Origin: Pelagophyceae sp. CCMP2097
Taxonomy: Eukaryota > Sar > Pelagophyceae
Assembly: GCA_026770575.1 (NCBI GenBank)
Contig: MU657207.1
Span: 116,902 to 180,901 of the forward strand
DNA: 64,000 bases
Reading direction: 5' to 3'
This document shows, one piece after another, positions 19,358 to 31,013 of the stretch. The notes under the pieces are model-generated. The model did no database searches. It had not been told where the DNA came from and saw only the letters and a program-made list of their open reading frames with translations. How positions within the stretch are numbered: position 1 is the first letter of the stretch; each line of letters begins with the position of its first letter. The position numbers and the translations under genes were made by a program.

Positions 19358-21719
19358 ATGCCGGTGGACTGCATCGCCGCGACGCGGTTCTACATCGACA
19401 AGATTGTGGGGGACGCGAACAACCCGGGCATGAAGGTGCTCCTCCTCGACGACGCGACGACGAAAACGGTGCTCCCCCGACGCTATGAGGCCGCCGGCGC
19501 CGCGGCGCGCTCGCCGGTGCCGGCGTACGCGTGCCTCTAGGTGGCCATGGTCTACTCGCAGACGCAGATCCTGGAAAAGGACGTGTTCCTCGTCGAGCGT
19601 TTGGAGCAGACGGCCAAGCACGAAGCCATGAAGCACCTCAAGGTGAGGGTATACTGGATAGAGGCGACGGACCGCTTGTGGTGTCGACTGCACCATGGCC
19701 GAGGTGGAAGTCTCGACGGCAAAAAAAAGTCGTCTCGAGCCTTCACGGACCACGCCGTGCGTAGGCGGCCGTCTTCGTGCGGCCGACGGCGGAGAACCTC
19801 GTCCTGCTCAAGGCCGAGCTGGCGGACCCGAAGTTTGCAGAGTACCACATATTTTTCAGCACCAGGCCGCGTCTGAACCTTGAGGAAGGGTCACCGAGGT
19901 CTTCGAGTATAGAACCCCAAATCGCGAGGGTGAAGGCTCTATCATTGGCAGGGGAGCGTACCCGGCGTCGCGGCCGTCCGCCGCGTGCCCCCGGGTGGCG
20001 TCCAATACCGTCCAAAACCGAACCGTCTATAGGCAACGTCGTCCCCGCGGACTACCTCGGCGCTCTCGCCGACGCCGACGAGTCGGAGCTGGTCCGGCAG
20101 GTGCAAGAGTACTTTGGGGACTACGTGCCCGTCAACGAGGAGCTGTTCACGATTAATCAGCGCTTCTCTTTGCGATTGTCGCACGACGAGCCCGCGGCGA
20201 ATCCCAAGCTCGCGGACATGTTCCAGCGAAACGTCTCCGCCGTCCTCGCCGCCCTCCTCTCGCTGAAGACGCAGCCGTCGGCGATCCGGTTCCAGGCGAC
20301 GTCGCGGATTGCAAAGGAGGTGGCTCTGGCGGTCGAGGCGGCCATCAAGGAAGACGGCATCTTCCACTTCTCAAGAGGCGCCGCAGAGGAAAAGCCAGTC
20401 GTCCTCATCCTCGACCGCGCAGACGACGCGGTCACGCCGCTCCTCTCCCAGTGGACGTACCAGGCCATGGTGCGCGGGCTGCGTCGGACGGTCGGAACGC
20501 CCGGACCGTTGTGCAGACGGAGCCGCGAGCGACAGGACCGCGCGCGAGGGGCGCGTCGTCGGACCGCACGTTAGGTGCACGAGCTGCTGGGCCTGAACAA
20601 CAATCGCGTGCGCATTAAGGTCGACGCCGTCGTGCCGCAGGCCGGCGGCAAGGGCCCAAAGGGCCCCAAGGGCGCCGACGAGGAGATTGTGCTGAGCTGC
20701 ACGCAGGACGCCTTCTTCGCCAAGCACCGCCACGCGAACTTTGGCGACTTGGGGACCGCCGTCAAGACGCTGCTGGACGATTACCAAAAGACGACCAAGA
20801 TGAACGAAAAGATCTCCACCATCGAGGACATGCAGTCGTTCATGCAGCGCTACCCGGCCTTCCGGTCACAGTCGCTGAACGTGACGAAGCACGTCGCTTT
20901 GATGTCGGAGCTCTCGCGCATGGTCGACTCGTGTGGATTGATGGACATTTCGCAGCTCGAGCAGGACCTCGCCTGCAACGACGACCACGCCGCGCAGTGG
21001 CGCCAGCTGCAGGAGAAGTTGAAGTCGCCCCAAGTGAAGACGCCGGACAAGGTCCGCCTCGCGCTGCTCTACGCTTTGCGTTACGAAGCGTCGCCAAACG
21101 TCGACCGCATCCGAGCCATGCTCGACGAAGCTCGGGTGGCGCCGGAGAAGATTGCGTTGGTGGAGGCGGTGCAAAAGTACGGCGGCAAGGCCTCGCGCGG
21201 CCCGGGGTTGTTTGGGTCCGGGCGGTCGTTGATGTCGAAAATGTCAAAGTCCCTGAAGACTTCGCTCGAGGGCGTGGAAAACGTCTACGCCCAGCACGTG
21301 CCGCTCCTGCTGACGACAGTCGGCGACCTGCGGCAAGGCAAGCTCAAGGCCAGCGAGTACCCGGCCACGACGCCTCTGCCTCCGCCGCAGGCGGGCAAAA
21401 AGGAAGGGCCGCGTCTCTGTATCGCCTTCATCGTCGGCGGCGTAGGGCTTCCCGCGCCCGTAGCGGCAAACTCGGCAAAGTGGGCCGCAGAGGCCATTTT
21501 CGGGAGGGAGACGTCCGTTCGATACCTTCCCGGTGCTCCCCGGCCACTTGCACACCGCCGTTGTAGGTCACGTACGAGGAGGCTACAAAGGTCGCCGAGT
21601 TCAACGCGGCGCACCCAAACTTCCAGGTCCTCCTCGGTGGCAGCTACATCCACAACTCGACGTCTTTCCTCGACGACTTGGCAGACGCGTTCGGGCCTCG
21701 GAGCCAGGCCACGTTCTAG
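19358..21719 (+). CDS. VPS45: VPS45, Sec1/Munc18-family vesicle fusion regulator
   Basis: Exons 19358-19468, 19541-19642, 19765-19858, 20033-20469, 20575-21441 and 21567-21719 give 587 residues, close to the usual size. SM-protein features in order: FYIDKIVGDANNPGMKVLLLDD, VAMVYSQTQILEKDVFLVERL, FVRPTAENL, EYHIFFSNVVP, VQEYFGDYVPVN, LILDRADDAVTPLLSQWTYQ, MVHELLGLNNNRV, TYEEATKV and the VPS45-type C-terminus LGGSYIHNSTSFLDDL. VPS45 binds Tlg2/syntaxin-16 SNAREs in Golgi-endosome transport. The third intron (19859-20032) appears to have a GC donor (GCACCA), joining FFS to NVV. Confidence 0.92.
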
Positions 21720-21992
21720 CCGCGCGGCGGCACACATCCCGCGACGCGGCGTCAGACGAGGCATCGGCCGTCGGTGGCAACTCTGTCGGGCCGCCGCCGT
21801 CCGCGGCTCCTCCGCCGTCGCGCGCAAGTAATAAACACCCTCGTCACAACATTCGACGCCCGGCTCACTCACGTCGCGGGGTACGATCCCAGGCAGCGCC
21901 GGCTGGATAGATCCGACGAATATGTATTAAAGACGCAGGGGCCAAACGACCTGCTTGGTTGCTCGTTTCCCCGGTCTTTGGGAAGAATCTCC

Positions 21993-22757
21993 CTATTTGA
22001 CCGTCTTGTTGCCGTAGGCCATACGGTACAGGGCCTGGGCCGGGTCCGGGAACTTGATGGACGAGATGATCATGGCGTCCTCCTCGGCGTCGGTGTTGTC
22101 GACGAACGGCAGCGACGCCAGCGAAGCGAGCACGGCCTTGATGTGCCTAATCAAAGAGTGGGAATTCGAGCGGCACGGGGGCCGTGACGCCGGCTTTCGG
22201 TCTATAGACTCGACGGTCTATAGTCGGTCTCTAGCCTCGGTCCAAGAGGCTGTCTGTAGCCGGCCTCTGGCCTGGTCTCTCGGCCCGGCGGCAGGCGTGC
22301 ACTTACGTGTCGCGGTCAAAGTTGTCGGCGCCCTCGGTGACCATCACCGACTCCTCTGGCCGGCCCTCGTAGTACTGCGGCTCGACGTTGTACGCCGGCG
22401 GCCTCCGGTTCTTGTCCGACGGCGCGTGCTTGATGGGGCCTGCGGCGCGTCAAACGTCGGCGCAGCGCGCGTCGGCACGGCCAAAGCGTCGCAACGCGGC
22501 CCGAGCGGCGCGACGCGGCGCTGCTCTCAGCATTCGCTCCGCGTCACGAGGCCGGCGGCGGCTACGCGGCGCGCGGCCGCGGCGCCCGCGCCGCGCTGCG
22601 TTGGACGCGGCGCGGTACGGTTTCGCGCGTGCTTCTTGGCGCCCTTCAGCTGAGGGCGCTTCACGCCCAGCGCCGACGCGGCGCGGACCGGCGCCGGCGC
22701 CTGGAAGCCCTCGGCCACCGACAGCAGCGCGCACGCGAGCACGAGGAAGCCCTGCAT
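21993..22757 (-). CDS. Small plastid-targeted protein, function unknown
   Basis: Exons complement(22619-22757), (22307-22439) and (21993-22146) give 141 residues. The N-terminus MQGFLVLACALLSVAEGFQAPAP is a signal peptide ending at a Gly-Phe, then a basic stretch, resembling the bipartite plastid leaders of stramenopiles. The mature part begins RNRPIKHAPSDKNRRPPAYN, then an acidic segment, and ends with KFPDPAQALYRMAYGNKTVK. I do not recognise the family; the basic RNRP-K-H-PSDKNRR patch could contact RNA or a ribosome. All three junctions keep frame (GTACCG and GTAAGT donors). Confidence 0.65.
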
Positions 22758-23004
22758 CACGACTGCCTCAACTCTGGAAAGCGATAAGGCCGGGCCTCAA
22801 GTGCACAATGCAAATGACATTTGCACCGTGAAGCACCGAGGCCGCGGAGATCGGGGCCATCGTCTCGCTCGGCTCTCGTCGCGACCGCAAGACCCCCCGG
22901 AACCAGCATCACGCGCCACATGGTGCAAGGTCGCTTATGTATTTCAACGGCTGCCACTCTTCGAGAGAGTGGCCGCGGCTGCCACTCTTCGAGGAGGGCG
23001 TGGG
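22758..23004. other. Spacer with a repeated GCCACTCTTCGAG motif
   Basis: The 13-mer gccactcttcgag occurs twice at 22966-22998; similar copies are at about 25935-25965. No gene was seen. Confidence 0.4.
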
Positions 23005-25560
23005 TCATCGGAACAACTTGTATGCCGCGAGTTTCTCGGTCAGATACGCGCCCTGCTCCGAGTGCGACCGCAGCGCGTCCCACTCAAAGTACGGCATGCG
23101 GACCACGACCCAGCCCCGGTTGTAGAGCAGCCGCTCCTTGAACCGCGACTTGCCGTCGAGCACGCGGCGGCGGCAATCCGAGCAACCCACGAGGTAGTGC
23201 GTCGGGCCGTCGAACTCCACAGCGACCTTTGAAGCCGGCTGCGCCATGTCGAGGCTGATGCCGTCGGCGGTGACATGCTCGAACTCGTGCCGCCACCCGA
23301 CGCGGGAGAGCGCCGCCGACACGTCGCGCTGCGTAGAAGATGGCGTCGGCTCCCGACAACCATAAGCTGCACGGAGCTCGGCCTCGTGTCGACTCAAAAG
23401 TGACGTCAGTGGGTGCTGCGGCGCCTCCTGTCGGAGATGGATGTAGACTAGGTGCAGCTGAGACAGCTCAACGAGACTGAACTCGTAGATCTTCGCTTCG
23501 AGGCTCACAGCAATCACATCTAATAGCGCCGGCGCATCGACTCCCGCCGTCGTATAAGCCCACGTGGTGTTTGCAAGTTCTTGCGAGTTGAACGTCTTGA
23601 TCTTCTGCGATGCTACTGCGGCGACCGCCTCGAACAGCGCCGGCGCCTCGATCCCCGCCGTCGCATAAGCCCACACGGTGTTCGCGAGGTCTTGCGAGTT
23701 GAACGTCTTGATCTTCTGCGANNNNNNNNNNNNNNNNNNNNNNNNNNNNNNNNNNNNNNNNNNNNNNNNNNNNNNNNNNNNNNNNNNNNNNNNNNNNNNN
23801 NNNNNNNNNNNNNNNNNNNNNNNNNNNNNNNNNNNNNNNNNNNNNNNNNNNNNNNNNNNNNNNNNNNNNNNNNNNNNNNNNNNNNNNNNNNNNNNNNNNN
23901 NNNNNNNNNNNNNNNNNNNNNNNNNNNNNNNNNNNNNNNNNNNNNNNNNNNNNNNNNNNNNNNNNNNNNNNNNNNNNNNNNNNNNNNNNNNNNNNNNNNN
24001 NNNNNNNNNNNNNNNNNNNNNNNNNNNNNNNNNNNNNNNNNNNNNNNNNNNNNNNNNNNNNNNNNNNNNNNNNNNNNNNNNNNNNNNNNNNNNNNNNNNN
24101 NNNNNNNNNNNNNNNNNNNNNNNNNNNNNNNNNNNNNNNNNNNNNNNNNNNNNNNNNNNNNNNNNNNNNNNNNNNNNNNNNNNNNNNNNNNNNNNNNNNN
24201 NNNNNNNNNNNNNNNNNNNNNNNNNNNNNNNNNNNNNNNNNNNNNNNNNNNNNNNNNNNNNNNNNNNNNNNNNNNNNNNNNNNNNNNNNNNNNNNNNNNN
24301 NNNNNNNNNNNNNNNNNNNNNNNNNNNNNNNNNNNNNNNNNNNNNNNNNNNNNNNNNNNNNNNNNNNNNNNNNNNNNNNNNNNNNNNNNNNNNNNNNNNN
24401 NNNNNNNNNNNNNNNNNNNNNNNNNNNNNNNNNNNNNNNNNNNNNNNNNNNNNNNNNNNNNATCGACTCCTGCCGTCGCATATGCCCACACGGTGTTTGC
24501 GAGCGCTTGCGCGGTGAACGTCGCGATCTTCTGCGATGCTACTGCTGCGACGGCCTTGAATAGCGCCGGCTCGACGTTGCCAATCTTGGCGACGCCCCAG
24601 CACGCGTTCGAGAGTTCCCGCGGTTCCCACCGCTCCCACCGCGTTGACTCTTTGATGATGCTCGACGCCGCGCATCGCGCCAAGTCGTGCAGGAGCGGCA
24701 GGGAGGACGCTCCGAACGAGCCCCTGAGGGTCCCGATGCGATGGAGCGACGTGGCGAAGTTGACAGGATCGAAGTCGGCGCCCGCGTCGCGGAAGAGCGC
24801 GAGAACGTCGTCGGCGGCCCGGCACGCGACGAGGCGCTTGTTGAGCGCGATGGCGAGGTTGCCCGCGCGCCGCGGCGCTTGCGCAAATTTTTTCTGAGTC
24901 TGTTGCCATGGCGCCTCGTCGCGAGTGGATGCAAAGTCAGGCTTGTGGACCGCGGGGTCTGGCATAGCGCGGCCGCCGCTTCGCGGCGGCTCCGGGTCCG
25001 CCGGCGCGCCGTCGCCGGCGGGTTCCCGCCGCGGGGTCGCGACCTCGACGCGCATGGGACGGTGGCCCATCATGACGTACTGCATGGCGACGCAGACTCT
25101 TTCCGCGTCGGCGCGGCTCGCGCGCGTCCCGTTGCCGGCCAGAGTCACATACGCAAAGCCACGGCCGCGGCCCGTGCCGCTGTCGCGCGGCAACGACACC
25201 TGCTCGAGGCGCCAGACGCGGTCGAACCTGCGCCGGGCCACGCGTGCGCCGCCGCCGGGAAGGGCCCACGGCGCCCGCCGAAAAAGAAGCCCGCGGCTGC
25301 GCTTTTGGGGCCGGAACGCACGCGCGGCGGATGTCGTCCTCCGTCGTGTCGTAGGGGAGGTTGCGCACGAAGAGCCGGAGATCGTCCGTCGCGGCTGCCG
25401 GCGACGCGCCCGGCGGCGAATGCGGCGGGTCCGAAGGCCGCGTCCGCGCCGGCGGCGCCGCGGGCCGCGCCGGCGCCGGCCACGCCGGCGGCGCGTCCGG
25501 GGCGCGCGGCCGCTTGTTCGACGGCGCGCGATCCGACGGCGACCGCCGGGGGTCGGACAT
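23005..25560 (-). CDS. RRM - 37-residue repeats - RAP domain protein (gap inside)
   Basis: Exon 1 is complement(25322-25560); exon 2 starts at 25227 and runs to the stop at 23005 through a 740-base N gap. An RRM is split by a 94-bp intron: LFVRNLPYDTTEDDIRRA joins FDRVWRLEQV and RGRGFAYVTLA. Repeats of about 37 residues follow (LANTVWAYATAGIEAPALFEAV type), of which two before and three after the gap can be read. The C-terminus is a RAP domain with DMAQPASKVAVEFDGPTHY, VLDGKSRFKERLL and VRMPYFEWD. RAP domains have an endonuclease-like fold and occur in organelle RNA-binding proteins (FASTK, OPR families). The same architecture is found at 56361-59690. Organelle RNA metabolism is inferred. Confidence 0.8.
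23722..24461. other. Assembly gap (740 N)
   Basis: The run of N lies within the repeat array of the first RAP gene. Near-identical 111-bp repeats on both sides probably defeated assembly. The true number of repeats is unknown. Confidence 0.99.
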
Positions 25561-26668
25561 CGCGGCGCACGGCGGCAGGGGAGGCGCAGAAGTAGACTTC
25601 TACTCCAAGACGGAATTTGAAAAAAACGTGTACCCTAGTCTCACGTGATTCGACATCGCGACGAGTTGCTCGATGGATGACTACCCCCCATTAAGCTAGC
25701 GGTCGTGCCGAGCACGGGCCTCTGAGACACGCTGGTAGAGAGGGCCTCTTCAGGGGTGTGTGGCCCACCTAAGTCCAGAAGTCGACGGGACCCCCACCCA
25801 CTTTGAGGCATTTCGCCGCCTCGTTGGCCATCGAATCAGCAGTCGAACGGCCCTTCGACCGCTCGGCACCAGATGCGAACCGGACGGATCAGCCACAAGC
25901 GCAAGGTCAGGCGTGGAAACGGCCCACGACTGCCGCTCTTCGAGAGAGGGGCCGCCACTCTTCGAGCCTGGCAGGCGCCTGCCCTCTGATAGAGTCGCGT
26001 GTGGGTATGGGTTGGTGGTGGGTGACCTCGCGTCGGTCGTCGCCTTTCAAGGCCTTGAAAGGCGGCCTCTACGGCGGCCTTGAAAAGTGACACCCACGCG
26101 CGCGACGGCCCGAACCACAAAGGCGGCGCCTCGCGGCAGAGGCCTCGAACCACCGCCGCATCTGCCTCAAGGGCCTGGCGCCGGTAAGCCGGGTCCGGTG
26201 AGTCCCGCGCCGACACTCGGGTTTCCCCACGGCGGCGGCGGCGGCAGCGAAGCGCCCGCGGGCATCACAGGCGCAATGCCGCTGGATATACGGTGCGTGT
26301 TGCGGTCCACCGGGAGGGCCGTCGGCCACGAGACGCCTCGAGGCAGGAACTCGGGCCCTCGACCCCTTTGCGCTCAATATTATGAGTCTTAACCGGGTCG
26401 GCGCGCCTCGTCGCCGGGTATGTATTGGAGCGCCGTCGCGCACACCGCCGGAAGAGCTCCAAAGAAGAACGGCAGCGTCGACGGAGTCGAAGGGAGGATC
26501 CGGACTGACCTGGCTGAGGGGGCTTTCCTGGAGAGAATGAAGATCGCCAAAGTTTCGTGGTGGGCACGCCGATATCTTGCCGATCGAGCTGCCGACGACG
26601 CGGCTCTGCCCCGAGTGCCGTGCCCACCTTTGCAGGGGAGTCTTTTCGGCGCGGGGTATACGGCCGCT
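25561..26668. promoter_or_regulatory. Long divergent intergenic region
   Basis: About 1.1 kb between the head-to-head RAP and coproporphyrinogen oxidase genes. It contains CTCTTCGAG-type repeats near 25935-25965 and a duplicated ggccttgaaaggcggcct stretch near 26048-26088. Open frames lack family motifs. Confidence 0.35.
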
Positions 26669-27809
26669 ATGCACGTCGCGTGGCTGCTTGCGTTTGTGCC
26701 GGGCGCATCGGCGCTGGCGCCGGCCTCTGGCAGCGCGGCCCTCGACGCCTTCAGCGGCTTCCTCGCTGAGCAACAGGCCGCGCTCGTGTCGGCTTACGAG
26801 GCTATAGATGGCAGCGGCGCCACTTTTGGCAGCGACGTGTGGTCGCGCGCCGACGGTTCTTCGGGCGTCACGCGCGTTTTACAGCGCGGCGCCGTCATCG
26901 ATAAGGGCTGCGTCTCGACGTCGTTCGTCCGCGGCGCGCTGTCGCCGGCGCGCGCGGCTGCCATGACCGCGCGCGGCCGCGCCGGCGTGGACGCGGGCGC
27001 GCCGTTTGCCGCCGCGGCGCTGTCCATCGTCCTCCATGCCAAATCGCCCCAAGTGCCCACGTTCCGGGCGGACATCCGCCTCTTCTGCGTCTTCGACGCC
27101 GAGGGCCGCGTCGCGGACTCGTGGTACGGCGGAGGTCCGTCTTTAAAGCTGCATGTAGACGAGCATCTGTCGAAAAGGAGACCTCCACAGGCGCTGACCT
27201 GACACCGACGTACGTGTACGACGACGATTGCGTCCACTTCCACACGACGCTCAGGACCGTCTGCGACAAGCACGACGCGACGCTCTACCCGGCGCTCAAA
27301 AAGCAGTGCGACGAGTACTTCTACTTGCCCTTCCGCCAGGAGCACCGCGGCGTCGGAGGTGCGCTTGCGTCGAAGAAGGCCCCTTTTCGAGCCTCGGCGC
27401 AGGTATCTTCTACGACGACTGCACTGCGAGCGAAGTGGCCTTTGACCCGGACGCGTTCTCCCGCGACGTCCTTGGCTCGTGGATCGAGGCGTGGCGGCCG
27501 ATCGTCGACCGCCGGCGAGACGTGAGATCCGAGGTTCCCTTGCGGGCTCTCCTCCGACGCCCCGCGTAGGCGCCCTTCACGGCCGCGCAGAAGGAGTGGC
27601 AGTTGATGCGCCGGGGGCGCTACCTCGAGTTTAATCTCATGGCCGACCGGGGCGTCCGCTTCGGCCTCTCCCCAGACGCAATCGAGCGCGTCATGGTCTC
27701 CGCGCCGCCGATAGTCGCCTGGGAATACAACGCCAAAGTCGAGCAAGGCTCGCCTGAAGCGAACCTCGTCCATCTGTTGAAGAATCCGCGAAACTGGCTC
27801 GCCGCGTGA
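26669..27809 (+). CDS. Oxygen-dependent coproporphyrinogen III oxidase (HemF/CPOX), divergent copy
   Basis: Exons 26669-27134, 27191-27358, 27403-27521 and 27570-27809 give 330 residues. The signal peptide plus ASALAP site suggests plastid import. The family enzyme converts coproporphyrinogen III to protoporphyrinogen IX in heme and chlorophyll synthesis. Recognisable motifs: GVTRVLQRGAVIDKGCVSTS, ALSIVLHAKSPQVPT, WYGGGADLTPTYV, DDCVHFHTTL, QCDEYFYLPFRQEHRGVGG, IFYDDC, MRRGRYLEFNLMADRGVRFG and AWEYN. The usual PT-x-H-x-N-x-R stretch reads PTFRADIR, so a conserved His and Asn are replaced while the Arg stays. It may be a diverged paralogue with altered activity. Confidence 0.85.
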
Positions 27810-27868
27810 TAACCCGCAGAGACACAGAATGGAGTCTTTTTACGGCACAGAAGATCGTATTTGAAGGC

Positions 27869-28813
27869 TCATCGGCCCGCAGGGCCGAAGAGGCCTGTTA
27901 AGAGGTCGCCTCCAAAGCATCCTGCCTGAAAATCGTCGTCGTCGCTTTTGACCGACACCAGGCCGTCGGCGCAGCCCAGGCCCGGTACAAAGTTTTCGTA
28001 GGACCGCTGCCGCAGCGGCGTGGGCGCGTCGCCGGGCTCGACGGCGTCGAAGAAGAGATTCATCGTCCCGGAGCAGACGTCGTCGTCGTCGCCAGTCGCG
28101 CCAGCAGACGCCGCCGTCGTCTCGTAGAGGGCGTCGACGGACCGCCCGCTCTGCCGCTTGCTCACGCGCCGCCGCCAGCCCTGCTCGCTCGTCGTGATGC
28201 CCTTGGCGCGCCTAGAGCCGCGCGTTCCACGGTGACAAGGCCTTCCCGGACGACGGCATATTTCCCTTTGGCTTTCCGGATTGCGGCGCGGGTTGGCGCA
28301 TGTAGTCGTCAAAGGTCGTGTGGAGGTGCGGCGTCGCGGGGGTGGTTGGTTCGCTCGACAAAGACTTTCTCGGTGTGCTATGATCGTCCTCGAAAAATTT
28401 CGAAGGCGACCTCCGGTCGTCCGCCGGCGAGGCGGCGTGCGCGGCGGCGAGGCGCGCGCCGGCGCGCGGGCCGAGGGACGCGCGCGAGACGGAGAGGCGG
28501 CGGGTCACGGCGGCCGCGTCGTCCACGTCCAGCCCAGAAGTCGCAGTCTGCGCAGAGCGTCAAGGAGGTCAAGGCGAGGGCGGGAGGCCAAGGCGAGGGC
28601 GGGACTCGCCTGCTCTTGCCGTCGCACGTAGACGACGCCCTCGGCATCGTCGGCGTCGACCGTCAGCGGAGGCACGCTCGGCAGGACGAGCCGGTGCTGC
28701 GTCGGCGATTTGAGGTGCGCGTTGTCGCCGCCCGCGCGCGGCTGCGGCGCCTCCGGCTCGACGGGACGCACGTGCGACGCCTCGACGACGCGCGCCTCGA
28801 CTTGCGACGCCAT
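27869..28813 (-). CDS. Low-complexity protein of unknown function
   Basis: Exons complement(28610-28813), (28255-28547) and (27869-28211) give 279 residues in frame. The first intron (62 bp) has a GC donor (CAG|GCGAGT) and the second is 43 bp with GTCGTC. The protein is largely disordered: Val/Glu/Pro-rich N-terminus, a Ser/Arg/Pro-rich middle (SPSKFFEDDHSTPRKSLSS), and an acidic end (TGDDDDVCSGTMNLFFDAVE) finishing with FGGDLLTGLFGPAGR. No family recognised. It is head-to-head with STI1/HOP. Confidence 0.5.
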
Positions 28814-29191
28814 ACTCGAATAATCCTCGAAGGGACGTTAGTCGGCCGTTGTACGAAATTTTCCCCGCAGGCAGCCCGGGGGCCGCCAACGTCGGCACGG
28901 AATCGCGCGCGGCAGCCCGAAGAGCGTTCCAACGCGGACTGCAAGGGAAATGCATTTTCGTCCAGGGATTGGTAATCGCCCGGAATTCACGTCGCTGAGT
29001 GATTCGTATTCGTGGACCTGTCGACCGAGGCCGCCAACTCGCGTGCGTTCTTTGGGCGTCGAACGCCTGCCTGCGGTGGCCGCGTGGGACGCGGGCCGCG
29101 GGCTGCGCCGTTTCGTGAAAGCGGGTCCCCGAGAAACTTCTCAAGAGAAGGCCTCCCAGCTGCCCACGCCCGCTCTTCAGGCTCTTCGACG
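28814..29191. promoter_or_regulatory. Divergent intergenic region
   Basis: Separates the start codons of the unknown protein (minus) and STI1/HOP (plus). A shared promoter is presumed. No heat-shock element was confidently recognised. Confidence 0.3.
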
Positions 29192-31013
29192 ATGGCCGAC
29201 GCCGCCGCCGCCAAGGACCGCGGGAACGCGGCGCTGGCCGCGAAGGACTACGACGCGGCGATTGCGGCGTACACGGAGGCCATCGCGTTGGATCCTACGC
29301 AGCACACGTATTTTTCGAACCGCTCCGCCGCGAACCTTTCAAAGGGCGACGTTCGAAGCGGCGTCCCTTTAGAGGCCTTTGGCCGCCCGTGGACAAGACG
29401 GGCGATTCGAGGACGGCGATTGGAGAACGGCTCGGAATTTCCGGGTCGCTTGACGCCGTCTCTGCTTGACACTTACGCCCATCTAGGCCGCAGCCGCCCA
29501 GGCGGACGCGGAGCAGTGCATTTCTCTGGCGCCGACGTGGCCAAAGGGCTACGGCCGCAAGGGCTCTGCGCTGCACGCGCAGAAGAAGTGGATCGAGGCG
29601 GAGAAGGCTTATTCGGAAGGCTTGGCCGTGGCCCCGACGGACGCGGCTTTAAAGTCGGGCCTGGGCGACGTGCACAAGGCAAAGTCGGCGGAGCAGTCGC
29701 GCCAGAACGCGGCGGCGAACCCCATGGCAAAGGCCTTTGGCCCGGATCTGATCCCGCGCCTAGCGCAGCACCCGCGTTTGTCGAAGAAGCTGGGCGACGA
29801 AGGGTTCATGGCCAAGCTCCGCCTGCTGCAGTCCAACCCGCAGGCCATGATGGCCTCCATGTTCGGCGACCCGGACATGCAGGAGGTCTTATCCTTTGCG
29901 CTGGGCATTGACATCATGTCGCCCGGGAACGGCGCGGGCGCGTTCGACGACGACGAGGCCTCGTCTTCCGCGGCGCCGTCGAAGATGGACGTCGAGGAGC
30001 CCGAGGAGGACCTGAACGCGCCCGCGGCGGCTTTAAAGGCGGCCAAGGCGGCGGCGGACGTTTGCAAGTTGGCGGGGAACGCGCACTACGCCGCCAAGCG
30101 CTTCCCAGAGGCGCTGGCGTCGTACGACGAGGCCTTCCGATTGCACCCGGACATTGTGTACAAGAACAACGCGCTGGCGGTGTACTTTGAGCAAAAGGAC
30201 TATGAAAAGTGCATCCTCGAGGGCCGCGCGGCGATTTCGGCGGGCCGCGAGGCGCGCGCGCCGTTCGACGTTTTGGCCAAGATCTACGTGCGCATCGGCA
30301 AGGCGCGCGCCAAGCAGAACGACCTGGAGGGCGCGCTGCAGGAGTACCGCACGGCGCAGGTTGAGAATTATACGAAAGATACTGAGCGTTTGATCAAAAA
30401 CCTCGAGCTTGACGCCAAGAAAAAGCGCGCGGCGGACTACGTCGACCTCGACAAGGCTCTGGAGGCCAAGGAGCGCGGCAACGACTGCTTCCGCGTGGGC
30501 GACTTCCCCGGCGCGGTCAAGGAGTACGAGGAGGCGATCAAGCGGGACCCCAAGTCTGCCCCGTACAACAACAACCTCGCCGCCGCTTTGTCCAAAGTCG
30601 GGTCGTTCGAGGCTGCCAAGCGCGCGTGCGAAAAGGCGCTGGAGCTGGACCCCAAGTACGTCAAGGCTTTGGCGAAAAAGGGCGACATCGAGTTTTTACA
30701 AAAGGAGTACCACAAGGCGCTGGATTCGTACCGCACGGGTTTGACGCTCGAGCCGGACAACACGCTGTGCAAGGACGGCCTGCGCAAGACGCAGGTGGCC
30801 ATCAACTCTTCGCAGGGCGGCGACAAGGAGCGCGCGGCGCACGCCATGGCCGACCCGGAAATCCAAGCCATCCTCTCGGATCCCATGGTCCGCCAAGCCA
30901 TCACCGACCTCTCCGGCGCAGACGCCCAGGCTGGCCAGGCCGTGATGCAGGATGTCGTGATGCGCGCCAAGATTGAAAAGCTCATCGCCGCCGGCGTGCT
31001 CCAGACCAAGTAA
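29192..31013 (+). CDS. STI1: STI1/HOP Hsp70-Hsp90 organising co-chaperone
   Basis: Exons 29192-29350 and 29487-31013 (136-bp intron) give 561 residues, the normal size. TPR1 spans about 1-115 (KDRGNAALAAKDYDAAIAAY, YFSNRSAANLSKGD, RKGSALHAQKKWIEAEKAY). A DP1/STI1 motif with LRLLQSNPQAMMASMFGDP lies at about 150-215. TPR2A and TPR2B span about 235-480 (AGNAHYAAKRFPEALASYDE, KERGNDCFRVGDFPGAVKEY). The C-terminal DP2 has DPEIQAILSDPMVRQAI. HOP bridges Hsp70 and Hsp90 in the cytosol through clamp TPRs. All domains are intact. Confidence 0.95.

Noticed and set aside
19859..20032. Retained in-frame segment in VPS45
   Set aside because: It is a multiple of 3 and open, but the translation is unlike any Sec1 protein and separates FFS from NVV, which are adjacent in the family.
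26069..26773. Minus-strand 234-codon frame upstream of the CPOX gene
   Set aside because: Arg-rich, motif-free, and overlapping the first CPOX exon.
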